Below are positions 18,979-27,514 of a stretch of DNA of 64,000 nt, piece after piece. The position numbers and the translations under genes were made by a program. Source of the stretch: JARYLZ01 sp964388275. GTDB taxonomy: Bacteria; Bacteroidota; Ignavibacteria; SZUA-365. The notes beneath the pieces were generated by a model. The model did no database searches, had not been told where the DNA came from, and saw only the letters and a list, made by a program, of their open reading frames with translations. The stretch's first letter is position 1, and the number at the start of each line of letters is the position of its first letter. The stretch lies in assembly GCA_964388275.1 (NCBI GenBank), contig CAYLZD010000015.1:1-64000 (forward strand). Direction: 5' to 3'.

Positions 18979-19670
18979 GTATCCAAAAAGAGTTGATATA
19001 CCCGGCGTTCGAACGATTCTGGCATTGGACGCAGGCGGCGCTTATCTTTTTTCTGGCTCTGACCGGCTTCGAGATACACGGCTCGCTTTCGTTTTTCGGT
19101 TTCGAGCAGGCCGTGCAATACCATACAACAGCCGCTTATTCGTTGATCGTGCTTATCGTATTCGCGATTTTCTGGCATCTGACCACCGGAGAATGGCGCA
19201 ATTACATACCCACGGTGTCGCATGTGCGGGCATACCTCAATTACTACCTGTTCGGGATTTTCCGCAGAGAGCCGCATCCGACGAAGAAGACCGTGTTGAG
19301 CAAACTCAATCCGCTGCAGAAGCTGGTGTACTTCGGATTGAAAACCGTAATAATTCCTGTCATTGTAGTTTCGGGACTGCTCTACATCTTTTACCGCTAC
19401 CCTGACTCGAGCAGCATCGCCGCCATCAACGTCGCGACATTGGAAATCATCGCCGTTGCGCACACGGCCGCAGCGTTCATTCTGCTGGCTTTCGTCATCG
19501 CCCATCTCTACCTGATCACCACTGGAGACACGATATTCGGCAACCTGAAAGCCATGCTGACCGGTTACGAGGAGAAGAATGAAGGGCGGCCGACTGCCGA
19601 AATGCCCGAGGCGCGCGAAGGCAGCGAATCCTCAGTGGAATCGGAATCACAAATGAGGGAGGAAAAATGA
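18975..19670 (+). CDS. Cytochrome b561/b6-type membrane subunit
   Basis: 231 residues starting at ATG 18975, with AGGAGG 7 bases upstream and a 4-base overlap with the octaheme gene; the reading frame extends further upstream but that part lies inside the cytochrome gene. Four to five hydrophobic helices are visible. Candidate heme-b histidines lie in 'ERFWHWTQA', 'QYHTTAAY', 'FWHLTTGEW', 'VAHTAAAF' and 'IAHLYLITTG', the pattern of hydrogenase/formate dehydrogenase-like di-heme cytochrome b subunits. A charged tail of about 35 residues rich in Glu and Ser ends the protein. It would connect the quinone pool to the periplasmic octaheme cytochrome. It overlaps the next gene by 4 bases. Confidence 0.87.
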   Translation: MSIQKELIYPAFERFWHWTQAALIFFLALTGFEIHGSLSFFGFEQAVQYHTTAAYSLIVLIVFAIFWHLTTGEWRNYIPTVSHVRAYLNYYLFGIFRREPHPTKKTVLSKLNPLQKLVYFGLKTVIIPVIVVSGLLYIFYRYPDSSSIAAINVATLEIIAVAHTAAAFILLAFVIAHLYLITTGDTIFGNLKAMLTGYEEKNEGRPTAEMPEAREGSESSVESESQMREEK

Positions 19671-20185
19671 AAACGCCTCACAAGCACATGAATTCTTACC
19701 TGGCCGGATTCCTGCTCGGACTGCTTTTGACTTTGACGATCTATGTGACGGGGCGAGGTCTCGGCGCCAGCGGCGCGATGAAGAGCGCAACGATAGCGGC
19801 TGTCGAGACAGTGGCACCCGGACATACTGAAAGCACGCATTATTACACCGAATACAAGGAAGAACACGCCGGCAGTCCGCTGAAGACATGGCTGGTGTTT
19901 GAGGTCATCGGTGTGGTTCTGGGCGCGTTCCTGTCGGGACTGCTGTCCGATCGTCTGAATGTCCGCTTGGAGCGCGGACCTCATACAAGGACGAAGGCGC
20001 GAATAATCGGAGCACTCGCAGGCGGCGCTTTATTCAGTTTCGGCGCGCAACTTGGACGTGGCTGTACCAGCGGCGCGGCGCTGAGCGGCATGGCGGTGCT
20101 GTCCACCGGAGGGATACTGACCATGATGGCGATATTCGGCGGCGCATACGCGTTCGCATACTTTTTTCGCAAGCTTTGGCTCTGA
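19667..20185 (+). CDS. YeeE/YedE-type sulfur transporter, first half
   Basis: 172 residues, starting in a 4-base ATGA overlap with the cytochrome b gene and preceded by GGGAGG. Four hydrophobic segments are visible. The segment 'FSFGAQLGRGCTSGAALSGMA' contains the conserved Gly-Cys-Thr-Ser-Gly loop of the YeeE/YedE (TsuA-like) thiosulfate-transporter family, whose cysteines line the thiosulfate path. At about half the family's usual length, it is one of two half-transporters; the second follows 9 bases downstream. Residues about 45-75, between the first two helices, form a soluble loop rich in His, Glu and Tyr. It likely brings thiosulfate or another sulfur species across the inner membrane. 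Confidence 0.87.
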   Translation: MKTPHKHMNSYLAGFLLGLLLTLTIYVTGRGLGASGAMKSATIAAVETVAPGHTESTHYYTEYKEEHAGSPLKTWLVFEVIGVVLGAFLSGLLSDRLNVRLERGPHTRTKARIIGALAGGALFSFGAQLGRGCTSGAALSGMAVLSTGGILTMMAIFGGAYAFAYFFRKLWL

Positions 20186-20194
20186 GAGGATGAA

Positions 20195-21385
20195 ATGGGA
20201 CCACTGGTACCGGATATCATCGGCAACGATCTGAATCTCGTCGTCGCGCTGCTCATCGGAATAGCTTTCGGTTGGATTCTGGAGCAAGCGGGCTTCTCGA
20301 GCTCGCGGCGGCTCGTCGGACTCTTCTACGGTTACGACTTCACCGTGCTCAGAGTTTTTTTTACAGCCGGCGTAACGGCGATGGCGGGGCTCATCGCTCT
20401 TGAACACTTCGGCTTGATAGACATGGGTCTTGTCTACATAAATCCGCTGTTTATCTGGCCTGCGGTAGTGGGCGGTCTCATAATGGGCCTGGGATTCGTC
20501 ATAGGCGGCTACTGCCCCGGAACCAGCGTTTGCGCCGCTGCGATAGGCAAGACCGATGCGATGCTTTTTCTGGGGGGCGCCCTGCTCGGCGTTCTGGTTT
20601 TCGCGGAGGGATATCCGTTGTTTGAAGAACTCTACAAGTCAGGCGCCGCTGGGAGCCCGCAGATTTTCGATACGTTAGGCCTGCCGAAAGCCCTCTTCGC
20701 ATTCATGCTGACGTCGATCGCTATCCTAGCGTTCTGGGCGGTGTCGATCATCGAGGACCGCAGCAACGGGCGGAAGGCGACGTTGTTCAGTTTTAACCGT
20801 GTGACCGTCGCTGTCGCCGTCGTCGGGCTGTCGGTAGGTGTGACTGGATTCATCATGCCTTCCAAAAAGGAGGCTTTGCTTGACGAAAAAAGCGATATTG
20901 AGTCGCTCAGCAAGCACCCGATTCGGTTCATGTCTGCAGACGAACTCGCTTTCCGGCTTATCGATGATGACACTCGCCTCAGGATTTTCGATTTTCGCTC
21001 AAAGAGTGAATTCGAACGACTGCGCCTTCCGCATTCGGTATCATTTACCGCCGACAATCTGTTCGAGAAAGACGCAACGCGCCTGCTGGCCGTGCGCAAA
21101 CAGAGGAATGTATTCATTGCTGATGATGAAAAGGAAGCCCGCAGGATGGCGTCGATAGCCGGCGAACTCGGTTTCGAAAACGTGTACGTGCTGCGGGGCG
21201 GAATGAAGGTATTTGAAAGCGACATACTTTCCTTCAAGCCCGGTCAGACGCCGGGTACCGGCCATTCCGCCGATACACAGCGCTTCAGGACTCACGCTGC
21301 ATCGGTATTACCGGGAATAATTGCATCGAACCGCTCGACAGGGCCGGTCAAGAAGTCTGCCAAGCGCACCGTCGGAGGGTGTTGA
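20195..21385 (+). CDS. YeeE/YedE-type sulfur transporter fused to a degenerate rhodanese domain
   Basis: 396 residues. Residues 15-222 have five or six membrane helices and the family motif 'GGYCPGTSVCAAA' (Cys107, Cys113). Residues about 243-342 match a rhodanese fold: 'FMSADELAFRLIDDDTRLRIFDFRSKSEFERLRLPHS' and the closing 'GFENVYVLRGGMKVF'. The loop that should hold the catalytic cysteine reads 'FIADDEKEARRMA' (residues 307-319) and contains none, so sulfur transfer by the classical mechanism is impossible. The final 45 residues look disordered and end in a lone Cys. Downstream partner of the half-transporter at 19667 and last gene of the four-gene sulfur operon. The rhodanese may instead be a binding or docking module (inference). 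Confidence 0.87.
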   Translation: MGPLVPDIIGNDLNLVVALLIGIAFGWILEQAGFSSSRRLVGLFYGYDFTVLRVFFTAGVTAMAGLIALEHFGLIDMGLVYINPLFIWPAVVGGLIMGLGFVIGGYCPGTSVCAAAIGKTDAMLFLGGALLGVLVFAEGYPLFEELYKSGAAGSPQIFDTLGLPKALFAFMLTSIAILAFWAVSIIEDRSNGRKATLFSFNRVTVAVAVVGLSVGVTGFIMPSKKEALLDEKSDIESLSKHPIRFMSADELAFRLIDDDTRLRIFDFRSKSEFERLRLPHSVSFTADNLFEKDATRLLAVRKQRNVFIADDEKEARRMASIAGELGFENVYVLRGGMKVFESDILSFKPGQTPGTGHSADTQRFRTHAASVLPGIIASNRSTGPVKKSAKRTVGGC

Positions 21386-21557
21386 CGCCTTCTGGCATGT
21401 ATATGCCGCATAGCTCGGGGACTCCGTTGCAGTGATCGTTCCGCTACCTTGAAATCGGCGCATCCCGCACCATTTTTGGCCGCGGACGCCCTTTTCAGTA
21501 CCTTTCCTGTTGATCGGCCGTGCGGCCGCAACATACATCAAGCAAAGAGTACCTACC

Positions 21558-23705
21558 ATGCGCAAGAGCCTGACAGCACCCGTTTCCCTGATACTGCTGC
21601 TTATACTCGGTTTCACGATTTCGGCCGACGAGGGTATGTACCCTTTGAGCGAAATCGGCAAGCTCAACCTGAAAGCCAAGGGACTGAAGATAGATGTAAA
21701 GGAAATCTACAACCCTGACGGTATCAGTCTTGTACAGGCGATTTGCCAGGTGGGGATGGGAGGCGGCGGGGGCACAGGCGAGTTCGTCTCGTCCGACGGT
21801 TTGATCCTGACCAACCATCACATCGCTTTCCCGGCGGTCGCGGCGGCAAGCGCTCCCGAACACGACTATTTGAAAAACGGTTTTACCGCTTTCTCGAGAG
21901 CGAATGAGATTCCGGCAAAAAACTATACATGCCGTATCACCGAGGCCTACCGTGACGTGACGTCCGAGGTCATGGCGGAAATCAAGCCGGAGACTCCGCC
22001 CTCGGAACGCGCTTCGCTTATCCGCGAGCGGATGGAGAAGATAGCCAGGACCGAGGAAAACGGACGGCGGAACATATCCTGCCAGGTCTCCGAGATGTTT
22101 CCCGGGAGGAGTTATGTACTGTTCACATACCGGACGATTCAGGATGTCCGTTTAGTCTATGTGCCTCCTATCGGCGTCGGGAATTTCGGTGGCGAAAACG
22201 ACAACTGGATATGGCCGCGTCACACCGGCGACTTCAGTTTTCTGCGCGCCTATACCGCTCCGGACGGCTCGACGGCGCCCTATTCGACGGATAATATACC
22301 CTTTAAGCCAAAACGCTTCATCAAGGTGTCGAAAAAAGGCGTAAAGGACGGAGACTTCGTGTTCGTTCTCGGTTTTCCGGGCCGCACCTACAGACACAAG
22401 ACCTCCCATTTTCTGCGCATCCAGGAAGATGCGCAGCTTCCGATCGTATCCCGCCGTTTCGACAGGATGATTTCTGAACTGGAGCGGGCGGGCGAGGGCG
22501 ATCGCGCTTTGCAGATCAAGTTCGCCGATGAGATAAAAAGCTATGCGAACGTGACGAAAAATTATAAAGGCAAGATGCAGGGTTTGCGGCGGCTGCGGCT
22601 TGTGAAAGAAAAGGAGAAGGAAGAGCGCGAGTTGCAAAAGTTCATCGACGCGGATCAGAAGCGCCAGGAGAAGTACGGAAAGCTGCTGGACGAGCTCCGC
22701 AAAGTCTATGACGAATACCGCTCGAATATCCCGCAGGAATACACGCACGTTTTTCTCGGGCGCAACAAGATGATAGGCGCCGCGCTGACGGTGCTCCTGA
22801 GCGCAGGCACGGAACGCAAACCGGAGGCCGTGGAACGCACTAAGGAACGGTTGGCCGGAATATACGACGACATGAACCTCGAGGTCGAGACGACTTTTCT
22901 TGCTCTGTCCCTCCTCGACATAGCGGACCTGCCCGAGAACCGCCGTTTTGTGCAATCGATCGAAGTGCCCGCCGGGCTCGCCGCCAGGGACCGCGAAACC
23001 GCCATGCTTTCCCGGCTGAAAAAGGAGATCGAGCGCAGCGCTTTTGCGAGCAAGGACAAGCTGCTGGCGATGGCGGACCTCAGCATGGAACAATTGCAGG
23101 AAGAAAACGATCCGATACTCCGGATTGCCGGCGAATTCCGCTCTGCCTCGGAGTCCATTCGGGAACGGCAGCGCGTGCGCGAAGGCGAGCTGAACCGACT
23201 GGAAGCCGAGTTGCTGGACGTAAAGATGCTGTGGAAAAAACAGCATTTCATTCCGGACGCGAACAGCACTCTGCGGCTTACATACGGTTACGTACGCGGT
23301 TACGCGCCGGCGGACGCAACGAAGTTCCATCCACTTACGACGCTGCGTGGAATTGTCGAGAAGCAAACCGGCGCCGATCCGTTCGATGCGCCGGCGAAGG
23401 TTATCGACCTTTACGAGAGCCGCGCGTATGACAGGACGCTGGAAGATCCGTCCCTCGGAGAGGTGCCCGTAGCAATGCTTTACAATATGGACACAACCGG
23501 CGGCAATTCCGGCAGTCCGGTGCTGAACGCCCGGGGCGAACTTGTCGGAGTGAATTTCGACCGTGCTTGGGAGGCCACCATCAATGACTATCGCTGGAGC
23601 GAGGATTACAGCAGGTCCATCGGAGTGGATGTGAGATATATCATCTTCGTGGCGAAATATCTCGGGAACGCGGATTTCCTCCTGAAAGAACTGGGGATCG
23701 GTTGA
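21558..23705 (+). CDS. S46-family dipeptidyl-peptidase, DPP11-like specificity residue
   Basis: 715 residues from ATG 21558, the start that yields a proper signal peptide. The chymotrypsin-like double-barrel parts carry the S46 triad: 'LTNHHIAF' (His 87/88), 'NDNWIWPRHTGDFSFLRAY' (Asp) and 'GGNSGSPV' (Ser651). A long helical domain lies between (about 280-560). The residue 18 positions after the catalytic Ser is Arg669 ('NFDR'). In characterised enzymes Arg at this position marks DPP11 (Asp/Glu at P1), whereas Gly marks DPP7 (hydrophobic P1). So removal of Xaa-Asp/Glu dipeptides in the periplasm is predicted. Such enzymes feed peptide-fermenting or asaccharolytic growth. The gene appears monocistronic, with 172 bases upstream. 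Confidence 0.93.
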   Translation: MRKSLTAPVSLILLLILGFTISADEGMYPLSEIGKLNLKAKGLKIDVKEIYNPDGISLVQAICQVGMGGGGGTGEFVSSDGLILTNHHIAFPAVAAASAPEHDYLKNGFTAFSRANEIPAKNYTCRITEAYRDVTSEVMAEIKPETPPSERASLIRERMEKIARTEENGRRNISCQVSEMFPGRSYVLFTYRTIQDVRLVYVPPIGVGNFGGENDNWIWPRHTGDFSFLRAYTAPDGSTAPYSTDNIPFKPKRFIKVSKKGVKDGDFVFVLGFPGRTYRHKTSHFLRIQEDAQLPIVSRRFDRMISELERAGEGDRALQIKFADEIKSYANVTKNYKGKMQGLRRLRLVKEKEKEERELQKFIDADQKRQEKYGKLLDELRKVYDEYRSNIPQEYTHVFLGRNKMIGAALTVLLSAGTERKPEAVERTKERLAGIYDDMNLEVETTFLALSLLDIADLPENRRFVQSIEVPAGLAARDRETAMLSRLKKEIERSAFASKDKLLAMADLSMEQLQEENDPILRIAGEFRSASESIRERQRVREGELNRLEAELLDVKMLWKKQHFIPDANSTLRLTYGYVRGYAPADATKFHPLTTLRGIVEKQTGADPFDAPAKVIDLYESRAYDRTLEDPSLGEVPVAMLYNMDTTGGNSGSPVLNARGELVGVNFDRAWEATINDYRWSEDYSRSIGVDVRYIIFVAKYLGNADFLLKELGIG

Positions 23706-23768
23706 AGCTCGATGCGCGGGGCGTTTATCCTCGACTTGCCGTGATCAAACAAGTGGACGCCAGGTAGA

Positions 23769-24545
23769 ATGACCATCATAGTTCTGAACAGCGGCAGCAA
23801 TGGAAATGCCGTGTACGTCGAATCGCGAGCCAGCGGGAGTGGGATACTTCTCGATTGCGGGCTGACGCGGCGGCGCATCGATTCGCGCCTGAAGGTGAGC
23901 GGCCGCTTCGGGGGAAACATCCGGGCTGTGTTCATTACGCACGAGCACGGCGACCATATACGCGGATTGCCCGGTTTCACCCGGGCTTACAAGACGCCCG
24001 TTTTCCTGACGGAGGCCACATATCACGGGTATTGGAGGCGGGAAGCGCTGCCTGCACCGAACTTCATCAGGCCCGGCGCGCCAGTGAGAATAGATGACTT
24101 GACCGTCTGCGCTTACCCGAAATCCCACGACGCCGCGGATCCCGTTTTCTTCAGTGTCTTGGTCGGCGAGACCTCCTTCCTTTATGTGACGGATCTCGGT
24201 GTCCCGGACAGCCGGCTTTTGGAATTGCTGCCGAGCGCAGACGCTTTGCTTCTCGAGAGCAATTATGATCCGCGCATGCTTCTGGAAGGCGGTTATCCGG
24301 ATCATCTGAAAGCGCGCATCGACGGCGATTACGGCCATCTCTCGAACACACAAGCCATGGATTTGGTTGAGCGCTTCACGAACAGCCGTCTACGCGCTCT
24401 CATCCTGGGCCATTTGAGCGAGAACAACAACACCCCCCAACATGTGGCCGTGGCGGTCGAGAGTGTCATTCAACGCAAACAGGATTTCAGACCTGCCGTA
24501 ATTATCGCCTCGCGGCATGAGGTCAGCGACGAGATAATCATCTGA
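23769..24545 (+). CDS. MBL-fold metallo-hydrolase, YycJ/WalJ-like
   Basis: 258 residues. The N-terminal 'LNSGSNGNAVYVES' and 'ILLDCGL' strands, the metal-binding 'THEHGDH' motif (about residue 59), the 'SHDAADPV' segment and 'LILGHLSENNN' place it in the YycJ/WalJ group of beta-lactamase-fold proteins, linked to cell-wall/DNA-replication coordination in Firmicutes (some have exonuclease activity). No signal peptide, so cytoplasmic. Length matches the family. It follows the S46 gene by 63 bases and may be cotranscribed with it, though no functional link is obvious. Confidence 0.88.
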   Translation: MTIIVLNSGSNGNAVYVESRASGSGILLDCGLTRRRIDSRLKVSGRFGGNIRAVFITHEHGDHIRGLPGFTRAYKTPVFLTEATYHGYWRREALPAPNFIRPGAPVRIDDLTVCAYPKSHDAADPVFFSVLVGETSFLYVTDLGVPDSRLLELLPSADALLLESNYDPRMLLEGGYPDHLKARIDGDYGHLSNTQAMDLVERFTNSRLRALILGHLSENNNTPQHVAVAVESVIQRKQDFRPAVIIASRHEVSDEIII

Positions 24546-24636
24546 TCCTCTGTATGCGACGCCTCGTGTCATGCGTGAAGGATCAAGCGAAGACGCATGG
24601 ATTCAGCGCCTTCATGCTTCCACAGCGAGACGGACC

Positions 24637-25212
24637 TTAAAACACGATGGCTATGGTCAATGCCAGGCCTAATCCTGTCAACGATTGCGCGATCAACGTA
24701 TCGGCAGCGATGGGCAAGCCTCTTTTCATACCCCTCGTCATTCCAACCGGAGTCCAGTAGGCCCAGCCGCAGCGGTTAGCGAGCACTCCGTTGCGAAAAT
24801 CCCCCCGGCTTTCCCAGGGATGGCCAGGATTGATGAGCTCGGCGAAGCCGTAATAAAGAAAGTCGAGTCCGAATGTCCACCAGATCAGGTTGAAACTCAA
24901 GGCGGTCGGCAGGCCGACCTGTTCATACAGCAGCCAGCTTATGGCGCCCTGCATGAGCAATTGGAAAACCCTGTAGACTTTCAATGCGGAAGGATTGTGT
25001 CTCGTGGCGTTGTATCCGGCGTAATCCGCGCCCGCATAAACGATGCATGCGCCGCCGAGCCAGAGCAGCTTCGTGGCCGCCGACGGAGCCGCAGCCGCGT
25101 CCATTGCGGCGGCCAAGGCGCTATCCGCCTCCTGCGCTGCTGCATGAATAGCCGTCGCGCAGAGCACGATTCCGAACATCAACAGTGTCCCGGTATCGCG
25201 GCGGGTTCTCAT
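24637..25212 (-). CDS. Small exported/membrane protein of unknown function
   Basis: 191 residues. A signal peptide (residues 1-27, ending AAAQ) is followed by an alanine-rich stretch and three or four hydrophobic segments ('LLWLGGACIVYAGADYAGY', 'VFQLLMQGAISWLLYEQVG', 'TALSFNLIWWTFGLDFLYYGF', 'LIAQSLTGLGLALTIAIVF'). The middle holds 'ELINPGHPWESRGDF' and 'CGWAYWTPVGM', rich in Trp and Tyr. I do not recognise the family. It is first in the minus-strand group that follows the MBL gene and is convergent with it. The next gene upstream on the same strand (TonB-C-like) ends 43 bases away, so they may be cotranscribed. Confidence 0.75.
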   Translation of the reverse strand: MRTRRDTGTLLMFGIVLCATAIHAAAQEADSALAAAMDAAAAPSAATKLLWLGGACIVYAGADYAGYNATRHNPSALKVYRVFQLLMQGAISWLLYEQVGLPTALSFNLIWWTFGLDFLYYGFAELINPGHPWESRGDFRNGVLANRCGWAYWTPVGMTRGMKRGLPIAADTLIAQSLTGLGLALTIAIVF

Positions 25213-25255
25213 GTATTTCTACCGGGATCAGATTCGCAGTCTATCCGGTTCCGTC

Positions 25256-26104
25256 TCACAAATACGCTTGCTTGATCTCCAATTCCTGATGCAACCGGTC
25301 GATATCGTTTGTGCTGACATGCGTCATCGAAACAACCCCCGGCGATCTTGCGCCCACGGCCACGTCGGCTTGATCCTCGTCGGGTATGCGCCACGAGACC
25401 GGCTGTTCCGTCTCTTTACCGGCGTTGCCTTGCTCCAGAATTTCGCGTGCGGACGCGATCTGATCGCGAAGGCGCAGTATGGCGAGTTCCTTCTTTTCGG
25501 CGAGCAGACGGTGAAGACGCTTGGCAGCTGCAACTTTGCCTTCAATGGCGGTCCGCGTCGCGTTCAAACGATCCTCTGATGTCACTGTTCGCGCTGAGAC
25601 GAAATTCTGGAACTCGCGCATAACGATCTCGTATTCCTGCTGCAGGCGAGCCAGTTCGAGCCTGGAGTGCCAGTAGCCCTCCGGATCGGATGAGAGCAGG
25701 AAATAAAAAGGCACAGCTATCTTGAAATCCCGCGGTTGTCCCTGGACTGTAGCGTAGCCAGCGGGGAATTTCGATTGGAGAGCGCAGCGCAGGGCTTCCT
25801 GATCGAACTGCATGTCTCCGGAGCTCACGACAACCTCCGCGTACACCACGTCGCCTTTGGATGTGACGTATAAATCCACTTCCACGGCCGCTTCCAGTCC
25901 AGCTTGCCGTTGGGAGGCAGGGTACTCGGGCGCTCCGAATTCAGGGCTCTGCGCGCTTGTGAAGTGTACCTGTTCCTGAGGTCCCGGGAGAGCGAAAGTC
26001 GGAGGAAGAAAACCACGCTTGCGGGCGCCGTCCTGCTGGCCGTGCAGGGATGCAACGGCAAAGGTAAAGACGGCGAGTATCGCTGTGAGTTGCTTCATTG
26101 ACAT
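25256..26104 (-). CDS. Secreted protein with TonB C-terminal-like domain and helical tail
   Basis: 282 residues from ATG 26104 (ATG 26098 also fits); the first residues are a cleavable-looking signal peptide ending in 'ASLHGQQ'. Residues about 45-125 ('APEYPASQRQAGLEAAVEVDLYVTSKGDVVYAEVVVSSGD', 'FDQEALRCALQSKFPAG', 'KIAVPFYF') match the energy-transducer TonB C-terminal domain. Unlike TonB it has no N-terminal proline-rich spacer or inner-membrane anchor. The second half is a strongly predicted helical/coiled-coil stretch (Leu-Gln-Gln-Glu rich). It would sit in the periplasm. Such isolated TonB-C domains in Bacteroidota may be adapters rather than energy transducers; the role is unknown. Confidence 0.78.
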   Translation of the reverse strand: MSMKQLTAILAVFTFAVASLHGQQDGARKRGFLPPTFALPGPQEQVHFTSAQSPEFGAPEYPASQRQAGLEAAVEVDLYVTSKGDVVYAEVVVSSGDMQFDQEALRCALQSKFPAGYATVQGQPRDFKIAVPFYFLLSSDPEGYWHSRLELARLQQEYEIVMREFQNFVSARTVTSEDRLNATRTAIEGKVAAAKRLHRLLAEKKELAILRLRDQIASAREILEQGNAGKETEQPVSWRIPDEDQADVAVGARSPGVVSMTHVSTNDIDRLHQELEIKQAYL

Positions 26105-26241
26105 GTCTTTTAATGGGCGAAAAATTGCGCTGAAAGAACGGCAGCAAGTCAAACTAACAAAAGAGCATGGCATCGATCAAGAGCCGAATTTTCACACCCT
26201 TGGCTCGTGGTTTCACGAAAATGGCGGCAATCTCTTTCGTT

Positions 26242-27411
26242 TCAATCCTTTGCGATGGAATAATATGTTTTTCGGAGCAACTGATATTCCGCTTCCCAGT
26301 GGAATTCTCCGGCCGACAGTTCCAGGGCGCGCCGTCGATATTCGGCTCTGGATTCTTCCGGCAGCAGCGTATTCAAGCCGGCGGCAATCGCCGCAGGATT
26401 ATCCGAATCCACGATCAATCCCACGCGTCCCGTCTCGATGACCGAAGACAGGCCCGGCACGTTGCTGCCCAGAACCGCCAGTCCCGCCTGCATGTATTCA
26501 TACAGCTTGTTCGGCGCGCAGAAGAGGTTGTTCCGACAGTCGCCTTTGTAGAACAGCACGCCGATATCAGCGGAGCAGGTGTATTCGAACAGCTTCTGAT
26601 ATGCGATAAACGGATGCAGGAAAACCCGGGCACCCAGTCCGAATTTATCGATCGCAGTCGACAACGCGGCCGTTTGTTGCTCGTTGCCTCTGCCGATGAT
26701 CACCAGAGCGGCGCGCTCATCGGTCATGGTCATAGCCTCGATCAGCGCGTCCAACCCGCGTCCGGGATCGAAGATCCCCTGATACAGGATGAGCGTGTCG
26801 GCATCCCGGTTGCGCCGCCTGACGAAATCCCTCAGCAAATCGGATTTCAGCGGTTCTCTGCGCGGGGGAAGATTTCTGATCACGACGGGATTCCTGGCTC
26901 CGTACTCTTCCTTGTATATGCGCGCTCTTTCGGATTGCGGCGCTATCACCGCATCCACCCGGGGACAGATGAAGCGGTCCAGACGCCGCCACAGGATGGG
27001 ATGGGGCGCTGTGACGCCGTTGCTCTCGCCCCACATCTCATGTGCGTTGTAAATGATTCGCTTTCCGCTCAGGCGTGCAGCCGCCCAGGCAGCCGGCGCC
27101 GCCGGAAGATCATGAGCCGTCAAGATGTCGCAACCCGGCCGCAATCCTTCGAAAAACGCCCTCACCGTCCATTCCGCGAAACGCAACAGCTTGAGTATGC
27201 CTGTCTGACGCCGAGACAAACGTCTTAACACAAGGCGCGCACGCTTCACCCGGGTCTTCTTCGGCAACTGCGGGGGAGTCATGCCTTCTTCCTCGTTCAC
27301 AACCTCAAACACCTCGCAGTCCAGGTCGTCGGACGAGGCCGCTATCAGCTCGTTATAGAGGGGAGGAAGCTTGGCTACCGAATTGAAGAGTATATGTCGG
27401 ATGACGGGCAT
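26242..27411 (-). CDS. Glycosyltransferase family 4
   Basis: 389 residues with a GT-B fold. The N-terminal half contains 'CDILTAHDLPAAPAAWAAAR', 'RIIYNAHEMWGES' and 'DAVIAPQSERARI'. The C-terminal half has 'LILYQGIFDPGRGLDALIEAM', 'LVIIGRGNE' and the nucleotide-sugar loop 'APNKLYEYMQAGLAVLGSNVPG', which is the E-x-x-x-x-G region of GT4. The substrate is likely an NDP-sugar transferred onto a polysaccharide or lipid; it is not determinable here. It lies between the TonB-C-like and potassium-channel genes on the same strand but has gaps of about 100 bases on both sides, so operon membership is uncertain. Confidence 0.87.
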   Translation of the reverse strand: MPVIRHILFNSVAKLPPLYNELIAASSDDLDCEVFEVVNEEEGMTPPQLPKKTRVKRARLVLRRLSRRQTGILKLLRFAEWTVRAFFEGLRPGCDILTAHDLPAAPAAWAAARLSGKRIIYNAHEMWGESNGVTAPHPILWRRLDRFICPRVDAVIAPQSERARIYKEEYGARNPVVIRNLPPRREPLKSDLLRDFVRRRNRDADTLILYQGIFDPGRGLDALIEAMTMTDERAALVIIGRGNEQQTAALSTAIDKFGLGARVFLHPFIAYQKLFEYTCSADIGVLFYKGDCRNNLFCAPNKLYEYMQAGLAVLGSNVPGLSSVIETGRVGLIVDSDNPAAIAAGLNTLLPEESRAEYRRRALELSAGEFHWEAEYQLLRKTYYSIAKD

Positions 27412-27514
27412 GGGAGACTCAGGGACTTGTGGCGCCGCTTCAGGATCGCGACCGGCATATATCGAACACCCTTCGTGGTCTCATCAGGGGCGGAGGAGGT
27501 TTCGGGATTCCTGT

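Noticed and set aside
22152..23366. 404-residue open frame antisense to the S46 peptidase
   Set aside because: Composition is unnatural (Arg, His and Gln rich) and the opposite strand holds the complete catalytic triad of a known enzyme.
26167..27228. 353-residue frame opposite the glycosyltransferase
   Set aside because: Antisense shadow; the opposite strand carries the complete GT4 motifs.
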